Assembly (NCBI GenBank): GCA_004298465.1
Contig: SCRT01000018.1
Location: 124,001-188,000 of the forward strand
DNA from: Nevskiaceae bacterium
GTDB lineage: Bacteria; Pseudomonadota; Gammaproteobacteria; Nevskiales; Nevskiaceae
Length of the DNA stretch: 64,000 nucleotides
Direction of reading: 5' to 3'
Below are positions 30,600-39,478 of the stretch, in pieces (position 1 is the stretch's first letter; each line of letters begins with the position of its first letter). Position numbers and translations under genes: made by a program. The notes beneath the pieces are model-generated. The model saw only the letters and a program-made list of their open reading frames with translations. It did no database searches and was not told the origin of the DNA.

Positions 30600-30676
30600 T
30601 GGCGCGCCCGGCGGGAGTCGAACCTGCGGCCTTCCCCTTAGGAGGGGGACGCTCTATCCGTCTGAGCTACGGGCGC
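30600..30676 (-). tRNA. tRNA-Arg (anticodon CCT)
   Basis: The minus strand folds into a full cloverleaf: acceptor GCGCCCG/CGGGCGC, D-arm AGCTCAGACGGATAGAGC, anticodon loop CTCCTAA closed by TCCCC/GGGGA, T-loop GGTTCGACTCC, and encoded CCA at 30600-30602. Reads AGG codons. Confidence 0.96.
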
Positions 30677-30840
30677 GTACCAACGGCGATTTTAACGGAA
30701 CCGCGCCCATGGCACCCGCGGCCGCGCCCCGGTTTTGCCGTATTCCCGCGCTTGCTCTTCGCGCGTGTCATCCCTTAGCATGCAAACGCTTCGCTTTGCG
30801 GACACTTACAGCCGGAACCTCCGGACGGGGAGTTGGGGAA

Positions 30841-33111
30841 ATGACGTTTGCCACCGTGGCTCGTTCCTTGGGCGTAGCGTTTCTGGCTGCCAGCCTTGCT
30901 GCATGCGGCGGCGGAAGCGGGTTCGGGCCGGCAACCGGAACGGGGGGCACCACTCCCCCTGGAACCACTTCCCCCGGTGGTTCCAATCCGCCGGCGACGA
31001 GTGCCACGGTTTCCACCCCGGAATTGATGGATGCCTCGAATGTGCAAGTCGGCACGACAGCCAACCCAATCACGGATGCAAACCCCGCCATCGTCCGGGT
31101 CACGCTGTCGGGCGTTCCCGACCCGACAAATCAGGTCATCACCTTCGAGCTGATCGGCGCGCCGGGTGTAGGCGCTCTGGACCCTGTGACGGGCACGGCG
31201 CTGACAGACAGCAATGGGGTGGCGTTGATCACTTTGAAGTCGGGTACAGCTCAAGGCGCCGCGACGTTGAAAGCTAGCTATGCCGTGGGTTCCGCATCAG
31301 CCACAAGTCAGCAAGGCTTCACTACGCTTGGCGCAGGGCAGTCGGTGCAACTGCAGCTGGCACTGGGATCCGGCTCTGGTGGCAGCTTTACGCCCGGAGT
31401 CATCACAGCCCCTGCCGGCCTGGTTTCCGGGTCCACCGCCAGCGTCTCCGTGAATGTCGTGGATACCGGCAACGGCAATGCGGTCTACACCGATGCGCCG
31501 GTACAGGTGACATTCACTTCCGCGTGTTTACAGGGTGGGAGCGCCAGCTTCAATCCAGTTACAGCCACAACCATCAGCGGTTCAGCACTGACCAGCTACC
31601 AGCCCGCGAATGGCTGCACGAATGACACGATATCGGCCTCAGCAATTGTCAACGGCAAGACCTTGACGGCGGCCACGCCATCCTTTGCCGTTCCGCAATC
31701 ACCGGCCAATGCGATCCAGTTCGTGTCGGCGGTACCGGACAAGATCGGTGTGAAGGGTGCTTCGGGCGCGGGTACGGCGGAGGCGTCGATCCTGACCTTT
31801 CTCATTTCGGACCAGAACGGCAACCCGGTCGGCCCGGGTGTGGGCGTGACGTTTACGGTGCAGACGCCGGTGGGCGGGTTTGGCATCGCGAACGGAACAG
31901 CCAGTGTCGTGAACACCCAGACGGCGCAGACCGACAACAGCGGCAAGGTCAGCGTCACGGTGAACAGTGGGACGGTGCCGATGATCGGCACGATCAAGGC
32001 TACGCTTACGGCAACGCCAACGATTTTCGGCACCGGATCGGTGGCCGTTCAGCAGGGCGTGGCCACGGAGGACCGCTTCGTGATCGCCGTCGCAACGCTG
32101 AACCCGGCTGCGGGCAACCATGTCGGCGTCACGGACAACGTGGTGGTACGTGCAGCCGACCGCGTGGGCAACTGGGTGCCGGACGGCACGATCATCCACT
32201 TTGAAACGAAACTGGGCGACATCGGGGCGAGCTGCACGACGGTGAATGGCACTTGCTCCGTCACGTGGACCAGCCAGGCGTCCCAGCCCTTGTTGTTCGA
32301 CGTGAACCGGGCGACGAGCGGTTGTTCGGCCTTCACGCTGGATGAACTGTTCCGCCACGGCTTGCCATCGCAGCCTTGGGACATGCAATGCGGAAAGCAT
32401 GACCGCTACGGCGTGAACGTGATCACCGCGTGGACGACGGGCGAGGAATCCTTCTCGGACACCAACGGCAACAATGTCTTTGATAATGGCGAACCGTTCG
32501 TCGACCTCGGCGAGTCCTTCAACGACAACAACCTCAACGGCATCCACGATCCCACGAATGGCGCGTTCTCGGAGGATTACCAGGACCTCGACACGAACGG
32601 AACCTATGACGGACCGAACGGCCTGTACAACGGCTTGGCCTGCCCGGCAGGCGCCACGAATTGCCAACGTTCGCTGATCGACGTGCGGCGCGGCACGACC
32701 ATGGTGCTGTCCACGGACAGCATCCAGATGCGGGTGTGGGATGGCAGTTCCGTGCCTGTGGATTTGGCGATCTCGAATCCGACGGCGTGGGGCACGGGCA
32801 TCCTGACCAGCGCGACGCCCGAAGCGACGCAGCTGACCTCTGCTTCCTCCGCGATCACCGCCGCCGTGGCCGACCTGAACGGCAATGCGCCGGCCATCGG
32901 AACCAGCATCAGCGTGACCGTGACGAAGATCGACCCGAGTTCCAAGGCGGCGGTAGTCGGGCCTTCGACCTGCACGATCGGCAATGCGGTGGATCACATG
33001 GAGTGTGTGTTCTCGATCAATCCCGGGCTGGCGGGTGACAAGTTCACCATCACGGCAACCAGTGGTGCCGATGCGAACATCGCCGTGTCCCGGACGCTGA
33101 CGGTGCAGTAA
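30841..33111 (+). CDS. Large lipoprotein with Ig-like repeats and Asp-rich insert
   Basis: 756-residue predicted surface lipoprotein. The start at ATG 30841 follows a purine-rich RBS (GGGGAGTTGGGGAA) and gives a lipoprotein signal peptide with lipobox LAAC (Cys22) and a Gly next to it, compatible with outer-membrane sorting. A Thr/Pro/Gly-rich linker (23-60) leads to several bacterial Ig-like/invasin-type repeats (for example TQTDNSGKVSVTVNSGT, TNGTCSVTWTSQ). An Asp/Asn-rich stretch at about 540-595 (DTNGNNVFDNGE...DTNGTYDGPNG) resembles calcium-binding dockerin/EF-hand loops. It lies between tRNA-Arg and the pilT cluster. It may be an adhesin or matrix protein; the function is unknown. Confidence 0.8.
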   Translation: MTFATVARSLGVAFLAASLAACGGGSGFGPATGTGGTTPPGTTSPGGSNPPATSATVSTPELMDASNVQVGTTANPITDANPAIVRVTLSGVPDPTNQVITFELIGAPGVGALDPVTGTALTDSNGVALITLKSGTAQGAATLKASYAVGSASATSQQGFTTLGAGQSVQLQLALGSGSGGSFTPGVITAPAGLVSGSTASVSVNVVDTGNGNAVYTDAPVQVTFTSACLQGGSASFNPVTATTISGSALTSYQPANGCTNDTISASAIVNGKTLTAATPSFAVPQSPANAIQFVSAVPDKIGVKGASGAGTAEASILTFLISDQNGNPVGPGVGVTFTVQTPVGGFGIANGTASVVNTQTAQTDNSGKVSVTVNSGTVPMIGTIKATLTATPTIFGTGSVAVQQGVATEDRFVIAVATLNPAAGNHVGVTDNVVVRAADRVGNWVPDGTIIHFETKLGDIGASCTTVNGTCSVTWTSQASQPLLFDVNRATSGCSAFTLDELFRHGLPSQPWDMQCGKHDRYGVNVITAWTTGEESFSDTNGNNVFDNGEPFVDLGESFNDNNLNGIHDPTNGAFSEDYQDLDTNGTYDGPNGLYNGLACPAGATNCQRSLIDVRRGTTMVLSTDSIQMRVWDGSSVPVDLAISNPTAWGTGILTSATPEATQLTSASSAITAAVADLNGNAPAIGTSISVTVTKIDPSSKAAVVGPSTCTIGNAVDHMECVFSINPGLAGDKFTITATSGADANIAVSRTLTVQ

Positions 33112-33523
33112 TCGCCTTCAGGTTGCCGACCCTGCGGTAGTTCCCCGCCAGGGCCGGCAACCACCTCCGCCCTTCGTGCACCCTCTGGAGGAGGGGAATT
33201 GTCACGGCCCTAATTGACTTCGGCGCTGCAGATTCTCCTCCCGCCCAGGGCTGGGTGCCGCAGGCGGATAGGATGGTTTCCTGATGTTGCGGAAGGCCAT
33301 GGTGAAACGGCCAGAGCGTGGAACCCGGGCAAGATTGGTGGCGGCGGAGCACGAAACCCAAGTCCGTCAAAACCCATGGCCGATGCCGTTCCCAGTCCAC
33401 AGAGCGCCCGTTCATCGCGTGGCGTGAAAGACTGCAAAATATCGCCCAAGTTGGTGCGATATAGTCGCGGCATGCAGGGTGATGTCGCGGACGGAAAATT
33501 TCACGTTGTCAGGGAGGGACCGG
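33112..33523 (+). other. 412-bp gap between lipoprotein and pilT
   Basis: No gene is supported on either strand. A long imperfect hairpin (33121-33162, arms GGTTGCCGACCCTG and CAGGGCCGGCAACC with one mismatch) follows the lipoprotein stop by 9 bp but lacks a T-tract. The pilT promoter/operator candidate lies at 33439-33465. The middle 200 bp show no recognised RNA motif. Confidence 0.55.
33439..33465. promoter_or_regulatory. Palindrome overlapping pilT -10 element
   Basis: ATATCGC (33439-33445) and its exact complement GCGATAT (33456-33462) are 10 bp apart, with inner CCAA...TTGG partly extending the symmetry. The right arm overlaps TATAGT (33460-33465), the best -10 candidate about 60 bp before the pilT start. 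This looks like a repressor site on the promoter of the three-ATPase operon. The protein that binds it is unknown. Confidence 0.4.
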
Positions 33524-34558
33524 GTGGATATCGCACAACTACTGACCTTCGGCGTCAAACAGGGCGCATCCGATCTTCACTTGTCTGCGGGCCTGGAGCC
33601 GATGATCCGTGTCGATGGCGACGTCAAGCGCATCAACCTGCCGCCGCTGGACAACAAGCAGGTTCATGACATGGTGTACGACATCATGAACGACCGCCAG
33701 CGCAAGGCGTGGGATGAATATCTGGAAACCGATTTTTCCTTCGAAATTCCCGAGATCGCCCGCTTCCGCGTCAATGCCTTCAACCAGGCGCGGGGTGCGG
33801 CAGCGGTATTCCGGACCATTCCGTCGCGGGTGCTGACGCTTGAGGAACTGGGCTGCCCTGCAGTGTTCCGCGATCTGGTTGAGTTGCCGCGCGGGCTGAT
33901 TCTGGTGACCGGGCCGACGGGGTCGGGCAAGTCCACCACGCTGGCGGCGATGGTGAACCACAAGAACGAAACCGAGTACGGGCATATCCTCACCATCGAG
34001 GACCCGATCGAATTCGTGCACACGCCAAAACGCTGCGTCATCAACCAGCGTGAGGTGCACCGCGATACGCTGGGCTTTTCGGAAGCACTGCGCTCGGCGC
34101 TGCGCGAGGATCCGGACACCATTCTCGTGGGCGAGCTGCGCGACCTGGAAACCATCCGTCTGGCGCTGACGGCCGCGGAAACCGGGCATCTCGTGCTCGG
34201 CACGCTGCACACGTCCAGCGCCGCGAAGACCATCGACCGTATCGTGGACGTGTTCCCGGGGTCGGAAAAGGACATGGTACGGTCGATGCTGTCCGAAGGC
34301 CTGCGGGCCGTCATTTCACAGACGCTGATGAAGAAGCGGGGCGGGGGGCGCATCGCGGCGCACGAGATCATGGTAGCCACGCCTGCGATCCGCAATCTGA
34401 TCCGCGAGAACAAGATCGCGCAGATGTATTCCGCCATCCAGACTGGCCAGCGCGAAGGCATGACGACGCTGGAACAGACACTGCAGGAACTTGTGAAACG
34501 CGGAGCCGTCACGGCGGATGCGGCACGCCGCAAGGCCAATAAACCGATCGAGATTTGA
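33524..34558 (+). CDS. pilT: Type IV pilus retraction ATPase PilT
   Basis: Hexameric ATPase that powers pilus retraction and twitching. GTG 33524 is chosen because AGGGAGGG (33511-33518) precedes it and the product then starts MDIAQLLTFGVKQGASDLHLSAG like other PilTs (344 residues). Walker A GPTGSGKST (about 130-138), Asp box and Walker B in ILVGELRDLETI, His box HLVLGTLHTSSA, and the PilT-specific C-terminal element AIRNLIRENKIAQM are all present. It is first of three related ATPase genes in one operon. An in-frame ATG lies further upstream at 33479 but lacks an RBS. Confidence 0.95.
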   Translation: MDIAQLLTFGVKQGASDLHLSAGLEPMIRVDGDVKRINLPPLDNKQVHDMVYDIMNDRQRKAWDEYLETDFSFEIPEIARFRVNAFNQARGAAAVFRTIPSRVLTLEELGCPAVFRDLVELPRGLILVTGPTGSGKSTTLAAMVNHKNETEYGHILTIEDPIEFVHTPKRCVINQREVHRDTLGFSEALRSALREDPDTILVGELRDLETIRLALTAAETGHLVLGTLHTSSAAKTIDRIVDVFPGSEKDMVRSMLSEGLRAVISQTLMKKRGGGRIAAHEIMVATPAIRNLIRENKIAQMYSAIQTGQREGMTTLEQTLQELVKRGAVTADAARRKANKPIEI

Positions 34559-34571
34559 ACCCGGAGCCCCC

Positions 34572-35756
34572 ATGGATCGCGATCAAGCCGTCGAGTTCAT
34601 CCGCAAGTTGCTGGCCATGATGGTCAAGACCGGAGGTTCGGACCTGTTCGTCACGGCCGGTTTCCCGCCCGCCGTCAAGCTGGACGGCCAGGTAACCCCA
34701 GTCACCGACAAGCCGCTCAGTGCTGAAGCTTCGGCCATGATCGTGCGCGCTCTCATGAACGATCGCCAGATCAAGGAATTCGAAGGGACGAACGAGTGCA
34801 ACTTCGCCATCGCGCCGGCCGGCGTCGGGCGCTTCCGTGTCAGCGCCTTCGTACAGCAGGGCCATGTGGGTGCCGTACTGCGCACGATCGAGACGCACAT
34901 TCCCGATTTCGACACCCTGCAGCTGCCGCCGCAACTGAAAAAGATCGTCATGGAAAAGCGCGGCCTGGTGCTGGTGGTCGGGGCGACAGGCTCCGGGAAA
35001 TCGACGACGCTGGCGGCGATGATGGGTTACCGCAACGCAAATTCCCACGGGCACATCATCACCATCGAGGATCCCATCGAGTACGTCCATCCCCATCGCG
35101 GTTGCCTCGTGACGCAGCGCGAAGTGGGCGTCGACACGCAAAGCTGGATGAACGCGCTGCGCAATACACTGCGCCAGGCGCCGGACGTGATCCTGATCGG
35201 GGAAATCAGGACGCGCGAGACGATGGAATACGCCATCAATTTCGCGGAAACCGGGCATCTCGTGCTGTCCACGCTCCACGCCAACAGCGCCAACCAGGCG
35301 CTGGATCGCATCATCAACTTCTTCCCGGAGGACAAGCGCGAGCAGGTGCTGATGGATCTGTCGCTGAACACCAAGGCCATCATCGCCCAGCGGCTGGTGC
35401 GCAAACAGGACGCCGGCCGTGTGGCGGCAATGGGAATCCTCGTCAATTCCCCGTTCGTGGCTGATCTCATCTTCAAGGGCGAAGTATCGAAGCTCAAGGA
35501 AGCGATGGCCTCGTCACCGCAGTTCGGCATGGTCACGCTGGACCAGTCCCTGTTCACGCTCTATGAAGACAACGTCATCAGCTACGAGGAAGCGCAGCGC
35601 AACGCCGACTCGCGCAACGAACTGCGGCTGCGGATCAAGCTTGAAAGCAAGCGCTCCGCGCAGAACCTGATGGAAGACGAAGCAGTCATGAACATACAGA
35701 TGATGACCGAAGCGGATTCCCGGCAGGCCGTGCCCAAGATGCCTGAAACCCCGTGA
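34572..35756 (+). CDS. pilU: PilT-like retraction ATPase PilU
   Basis: 394-residue paralogue of PilT. It has Walker A GATGSGKST (about 137-145), Walker B region VILIGEIRTRETME, and His box HLVLSTLHANSANQ. The C-terminal extension beyond residue 350 (ESKRSAQNLMEDEAVMNIQMM) is the feature that separates PilU from PilT. PilU is an accessory retraction ATPase that depends on PilT. ATG 34572 lies 13 bp after the pilT stop. A 4-bp overlap (GTGA) couples it to a third ATPase gene. Confidence 0.92.
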   Translation: MDRDQAVEFIRKLLAMMVKTGGSDLFVTAGFPPAVKLDGQVTPVTDKPLSAEASAMIVRALMNDRQIKEFEGTNECNFAIAPAGVGRFRVSAFVQQGHVGAVLRTIETHIPDFDTLQLPPQLKKIVMEKRGLVLVVGATGSGKSTTLAAMMGYRNANSHGHIITIEDPIEYVHPHRGCLVTQREVGVDTQSWMNALRNTLRQAPDVILIGEIRTRETMEYAINFAETGHLVLSTLHANSANQALDRIINFFPEDKREQVLMDLSLNTKAIIAQRLVRKQDAGRVAAMGILVNSPFVADLIFKGEVSKLKEAMASSPQFGMVTLDQSLFTLYEDNVISYEEAQRNADSRNELRLRIKLESKRSAQNLMEDEAVMNIQMMTEADSRQAVPKMPETP

Positions 35757-36814
35757 TCAAGCTCTCGCGCTACCTTCAACTGGCGGTCGACCGGCAAGCC
35801 TCCGATCTGTACTTCACGGCGAATGCGCCGGTCATGCTGCGCATCGAAGGCGAGATGGTTGCCGTTGGCCGCGACCCATTGACGGCTGAGGCCGTCGAAG
35901 ACCTGATCCTCGGTATCCTCACGCCCCAGCAGCGCGAGGAATTCGCCACCCAGCGTGAACTGGATCTGGCCACCGAAGCCGGCGGGGTCGGCCGCTTCCG
36001 TGCCAACGTCTACCGCCAGCGCGGGATGACGTCGATGGTCATGCGCTACATCCCGACGGCGGTGCCACGGCTGGATGATCTCCAGCTGCCTGCCGTGCTC
36101 AAGGAACTGGCGCTGCTCAAGCGTGGGCTGGTGCTGGTGGTCGGCCCGACGGGAAGTGGCAAGACGACGACCCTGGCGGCCATGATCCGCCATCGCAACG
36201 AGACGGCATCCGGGCACATCCTGTCGATCGAAGACCCCATCGAATATGTGCATGCCAACCTGCGGGCCGTTGTCAGCCAGCGTGAAGTCGGCCTGGATAC
36301 CGAAAGCTATGAACGCGCGCTGGTTTCAGCCATGCGGGAATCACCGGACGTCGTCTATCTCGGTGAGATCCGCCGTCGCGCGACGATGGACGCCTGCATC
36401 CAGCTCGCGAACACCGGGCACCTCGTGCTGTCCACCCTGCACGCGAACAACGCGCCGCAGGCTCTGCAGCGCATTGCCAATTTTTACCCGATTGACCAGC
36501 GCGACCAGCTCTACTTGGACCTGTCGCTGCTGCTGCGCGGCATCGTTGCCCAGCGCCTCGTTCCTGGTGTAGGCGGGCGTCGGGCCGCGGCGGTCGGCAT
36601 TCTTCTCAACACACCGTACGTCTCGGAACTCATCCTGTCGCGGCGGATCGAGGAAATTCCCGCGTTGATGGAACAGGGTGGCGGGCAGGGTATGCGTACG
36701 CTGGACGGTGCCCTGCTCGAACTTTACCGCAAGGGGCTCGTCAGCATGGAAAACGTGCTCGACAATGCCGACTCTCGAAGCTCGTTGCGCGCCAAGATCA
36801 GTTTTGGCGGTTGA
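35753..36814 (+). CDS. Third PilT/PilU-family ATPase
   Basis: 353-residue retraction-ATPase homologue starting at GTG 35753, overlapping the pilU stop. Walker A GPTGSGKTT (about 128-136), the Walker B region VVYLGEIRRRATMD and His box HLVLSTLHANNAPQ are intact, so it should be active. Its ending (DNADSRSSLRAKIS) resembles the PilU sequence NADSRNELRLRIK, so it looks like a shortened PilU paralogue instead of a second PilT. It might fine-tune retraction or serve another pilus system; no pilin or pilus-assembly gene is nearby. Its separate function is not known. Confidence 0.85.
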   Translation: MIKLSRYLQLAVDRQASDLYFTANAPVMLRIEGEMVAVGRDPLTAEAVEDLILGILTPQQREEFATQRELDLATEAGGVGRFRANVYRQRGMTSMVMRYIPTAVPRLDDLQLPAVLKELALLKRGLVLVVGPTGSGKTTTLAAMIRHRNETASGHILSIEDPIEYVHANLRAVVSQREVGLDTESYERALVSAMRESPDVVYLGEIRRRATMDACIQLANTGHLVLSTLHANNAPQALQRIANFYPIDQRDQLYLDLSLLLRGIVAQRLVPGVGGRRAAAVGILLNTPYVSELILSRRIEEIPALMEQGGGQGMRTLDGALLELYRKGLVSMENVLDNADSRSSLRAKISFGG

Positions 36815-36817
36815 CGC

Positions 36818-36846
36818 TTGCCGTGCACGTGCGTTTCCCCTAGAAT
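36818..36846 (+). promoter_or_regulatory. Promoter of rplM-rpsI
   Basis: TTGCCG at 36818-36823 and TAGAAT at 36841-36846 are separated by 17 bp. The spacing and sequence fit sigma-70, giving a 5' UTR of about 55 nt. Confidence 0.72.
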
Positions 36847-36858
36847 TCGCGCTCCGAA

Positions 36859-36880
36859 GTAACGCGTTTCAGCGTGTTAC
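36859..36880 (+). promoter_or_regulatory. Hairpin in the rplM 5' UTR
   Basis: GTAACGC (36859-36865) can pair with GCGTTAC (36872-36880, one bulged G) around a 6-nt loop. L13 binds its own leader in E. coli, so this could be an autoregulatory structure, but the shape has not been compared with the known L13 leader. Confidence 0.35.
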
Positions 36881-36908
36881 TGAACTATAACTAACGATGG
36901 AGCAGCAC

Positions 36909-37337
36909 GTGACAACCTTTTTCGCCACCAATGAAACGGTGCGGCGCGATTGGGTGCTGGTCGATGCCGAGGGCAAGACGCTCGGCCGACTGGCTACCGA
37001 AATCGCCAAGCGCCTGCGCGGCAAGCACAAGGCCGAATACACACCACACGTCGATACCGGCGATTACGTCGTCGTGATCAATGCCGCGAAGATCCACGCC
37101 TCAGGCAACAAGCTGCAGGACAAGATCTACTGGCGGCACACCGGGTATCCGGGTGGCATCCGCGGCACGCGCCTCGGCGAAATGCTCGACAAGCATCCCG
37201 AGCGTGCGCTTGAAAAAGCCGTGAAAGGCATGCTGCCGAAAGGCCCGCTGGGCTACGCGCAGTTTCGCAAGCTGAAGGTGTATGCCGGGGCGGAACATCC
37301 GCACGCTGCACAACAGCCCGTTCTTGTTTCGCTCTAA
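36909..37337 (+). CDS. rplM: 50S ribosomal protein L13
   Basis: Early-assembly 50S protein. GTG 36909 is preferred over ATG 36897: it has GGAG 7-10 bp upstream and gives 142 residues starting [15 protein letters not shown], the same length as E. coli L13. The core [19 protein letters not shown] and [20 protein letters not shown] are highly conserved. It forms a two-gene operon with rpsI, 9 bp downstream. Confidence 0.97.
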   Translation: MTTFFATNETVRRDWVLVDAEGKTLGRLATEIAKRLRGKHKAEYTPHVDTGDYVVVINAAKIHASGNKLQDKIYWRHTGYPGGIRGTRLGEMLDKHPERALEKAVKGMLPKGPLGYAQFRKLKVYAGAEHPHAAQQPVLVSL

Positions 37338-37346
37338 AGGTTACCC

Positions 37347-37754
<408 letters not shown>

Positions 37755-37769
37755 GATTGCGGTTGTCGT

Positions 37770-37787
37770 CATGCCTTTTAAGGCATG
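37770..37787 (+). terminator. Perfect hairpin after rpsI
   Basis: CATGCCTT-TT-AAGGCATG forms an 8-bp stem 15 bp after the rpsI stop, just before tRNA-Gln. There is no T-tract, so it may be an mRNA 3'-end or processing hairpin, with tRNA-Gln read through from rplM-rpsI. Confidence 0.45.
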
Positions 37788-37796
37788 GCGGCGTGG

Positions 37797-37870
37797 TGGG
37801 GGATCGTCTAATGGTAGGACCCGGGATTCTGATTCCCGTTATCCAGGTTCGAGTCCTGGTCCCCCAGCCA
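37797..37870 (+). tRNA. tRNA-Gln (anticodon CTG)
   Basis: Cloverleaf with acceptor TGGGGGA/TCCCCCA (U1-A72, typical of tRNA-Gln), anticodon loop TTCTGAT closed by CGGGA/TCCCG, T-loop GGTTCGAGTCC, discriminator G and encoded CCA at the end. It lies directly after rpsI, at the left boundary of the accessory-looking region. No second copy of its 3' end was seen in the window. Confidence 0.96.
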
Positions 37871-37881
37871 ATCCTCGTTTC

Positions 37882-38040
37882 ATGTCGATTTACCGAGTGA
37901 AACGGAAAGCCGAAGAATCCACGGATGGCGTGAATTTTTTGGTTTTTACGGATGCATCGATGTTGGAAGATCCCGCCTGTCCCCGACACGGACACGGTCG
38001 CCCTGATCCGATTCCAAAGACCGGTGAGATCTTGGCGTAG
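37882..38040 (+). CDS. Possible small protein after tRNA-Gln
   Basis: A 52-codon ORF beginning MSIYRVKRKAEESTDGVNFL and ending PIPKTGEILA fills most of the gap between tRNA-Gln and the LysR gene. It has no recognised domain and no convincing RBS. Its composition (charged N-terminus, then DPACPRHGHGRPDP with one Cys and two His) is protein-like, but this is weak support. Confidence 0.25.
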   Translation: MSIYRVKRKAEESTDGVNFLVFTDASMLEDPACPRHGHGRPDPIPKTGEILA

Positions 38041-38055
38041 GGCAAGGCCCCCCTG

Positions 38056-39156
38056 TCAGGAAAACGGTGGGGTTGGCGCCGGAACGCTGCCAGCTTGTAC
38101 TGGAACCGCTGCAGTGTGACGAGAAACAGCAGAAAGCATGCCGGCGGTCTTCGGCGCAACGAACTGTCTGGCGTTGAGCAAAGTCGTGTTCATGGCGCGT
38201 CCCGTCTCACGAGGCCGGGATCCGCTGCCGCAAACGGTGATGGACGAGCGCCAGATGGCGGACCTGGCCATCGCGGCAAGGCATTCGCGGGCAAAGTCGA
38301 CGTATTCGAGGGTCGCCTGCCTGCATTCGGAATCGGCAAGGGTCAGGGCGTGCAAGGGGAGTGCAGTGGGTTCGAACTTCTGGAAGGCCAACACCAGTCG
38401 ACCGTCAGCGATGTCATCGCGGCATGTGAAAAGAGGTAACTGCACCAGGCCGATGCCGTCACGCGCGGCTTGGATGACCGTGGCGAGATGATCGCTGACC
38501 ATGCGGAAATATCGTGGTTTTTCCGTAGTGCCGCGCAATTGCCATTCTGGCATCAGGCCGTGGCCGGTGTAGCCCAGACGATGTTCCGTCTTGATCTCGT
38601 CAGGGTGCTGTGGCTGCTTCAGTTGTCGGAACAGTTCCGGGCTGGCAACGATGACCACGCGAGCGTGGCCCAGCGGATGGGCCACGATGTTGCGGTTATC
38701 GGGCAACTCGCCACCCAGGTGGATGACCACGTCCGTCTGGTGGCACAGCAGCGATTCGATATCATGGCGGGCATGCGTCGTCAGGCGCATTTGCGGGCGA
38801 TGCTGTCCAAACACCACCATGATCCTGGACATCAGCGGGTTGAGGGCATCGCACATGTCCAAACTGAGTTCATCGTGGCGGGTGTCCTGTGCGGCAAGGG
38901 CTGCGTCCAGGGTGGCCTGGGCAGCGGCGCACATCAAAATGGCATGCCGATACACGATTTCGCCTGTCGGTGTGAGGGCAAAACGATGCGAATCACGATA
39001 CAGAAGTTGGGTGCCAAGTGCCTCTTCCAAGGCGATAATACGGCGGCTGAGCTTCGAGCGCGTAGTGCCCATATGGCGAGCAGCGCAGGAGAATCCGCCA
39101 GCATCGACAACCTGTACGAACAGATAAAAAGCATCCAGATGTCGCGCCAGTTCCAT
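38056..39156 (-). CDS. LysR-family transcriptional regulator
   Basis: The N-terminal winged HTH (residues 1-65: FYLFVQVVDAGGFSCAARHMGTTRSKLSRRI pattern, quoted in part) and the LysR substrate-binding domain (about 95-300) are clear. The target is unknown; an unusual feature is the length of 366 residues, about 60 more than typical. The extra C-terminal tail (from about 310, Ser/Arg then Ala/Pro-rich) has no domain and may come from a lost stop codon. The next gene, a response regulator, is divergent across a 322-bp gap. Confidence 0.85.
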   Translation of the reverse strand: MELARHLDAFYLFVQVVDAGGFSCAARHMGTTRSKLSRRIIALEEALGTQLLYRDSHRFALTPTGEIVYRHAILMCAAAQATLDAALAAQDTRHDELSLDMCDALNPLMSRIMVVFGQHRPQMRLTTHARHDIESLLCHQTDVVIHLGGELPDNRNIVAHPLGHARVVIVASPELFRQLKQPQHPDEIKTEHRLGYTGHGLMPEWQLRGTTEKPRYFRMVSDHLATVIQAARDGIGLVQLPLFTCRDDIADGRLVLAFQKFEPTALPLHALTLADSECRQATLEYVDFARECLAAMARSAIWRSSITVCGSGSRPRETGRAMNTTLLNARQFVAPKTAGMLSAVSRHTAAVPVQAGSVPAPTPPFS

Positions 39157-39478
39157 GTCGTGCCTCCAGGCTCATGTCGATTGACCACTACGCTGAAGAT
39201 ATCGCCAGACCGCACCGTGGTTTGGAGACGCTCCGACGATAGGTTTGTTGCGGCGGACGAGCGCTTGGACGGGGGACGATACGGCAGGCAATGTGGAATC
39301 GCTGGGCTGGAATGCGAAGGAAAATCGTGTGCTTATTTCGGCAGGGCGCTGGCCACACGAAGGCTTTCGAGGCGTGCCGTATCAGTGCGGGCGATCGACC
39401 GCAGGCGCGGGATTTATGCAACATGCAAGGTGTCCATGGCATTGTTGAGATCATCTGGGAAACTATCCATTCGGGGGA
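39157..39478 (+). other. 322-bp divergent gap, lysR / response regulator
   Basis: No gene is supported. The sequence should contain promoters for both divergent genes, but no clear -35/-10 pairs or operators were identified. GGGGGAA just before 39479 is the RBS of the response regulator. Confidence 0.5.

Noticed and set aside
33112-33523. Cyclic-di-GMP riboswitch or RNase P RNA upstream of pilT
   Set aside because: Conserved core sequences of these RNAs were not found; only a GC-rich hairpin without a T-tract and the palindrome at 33439.
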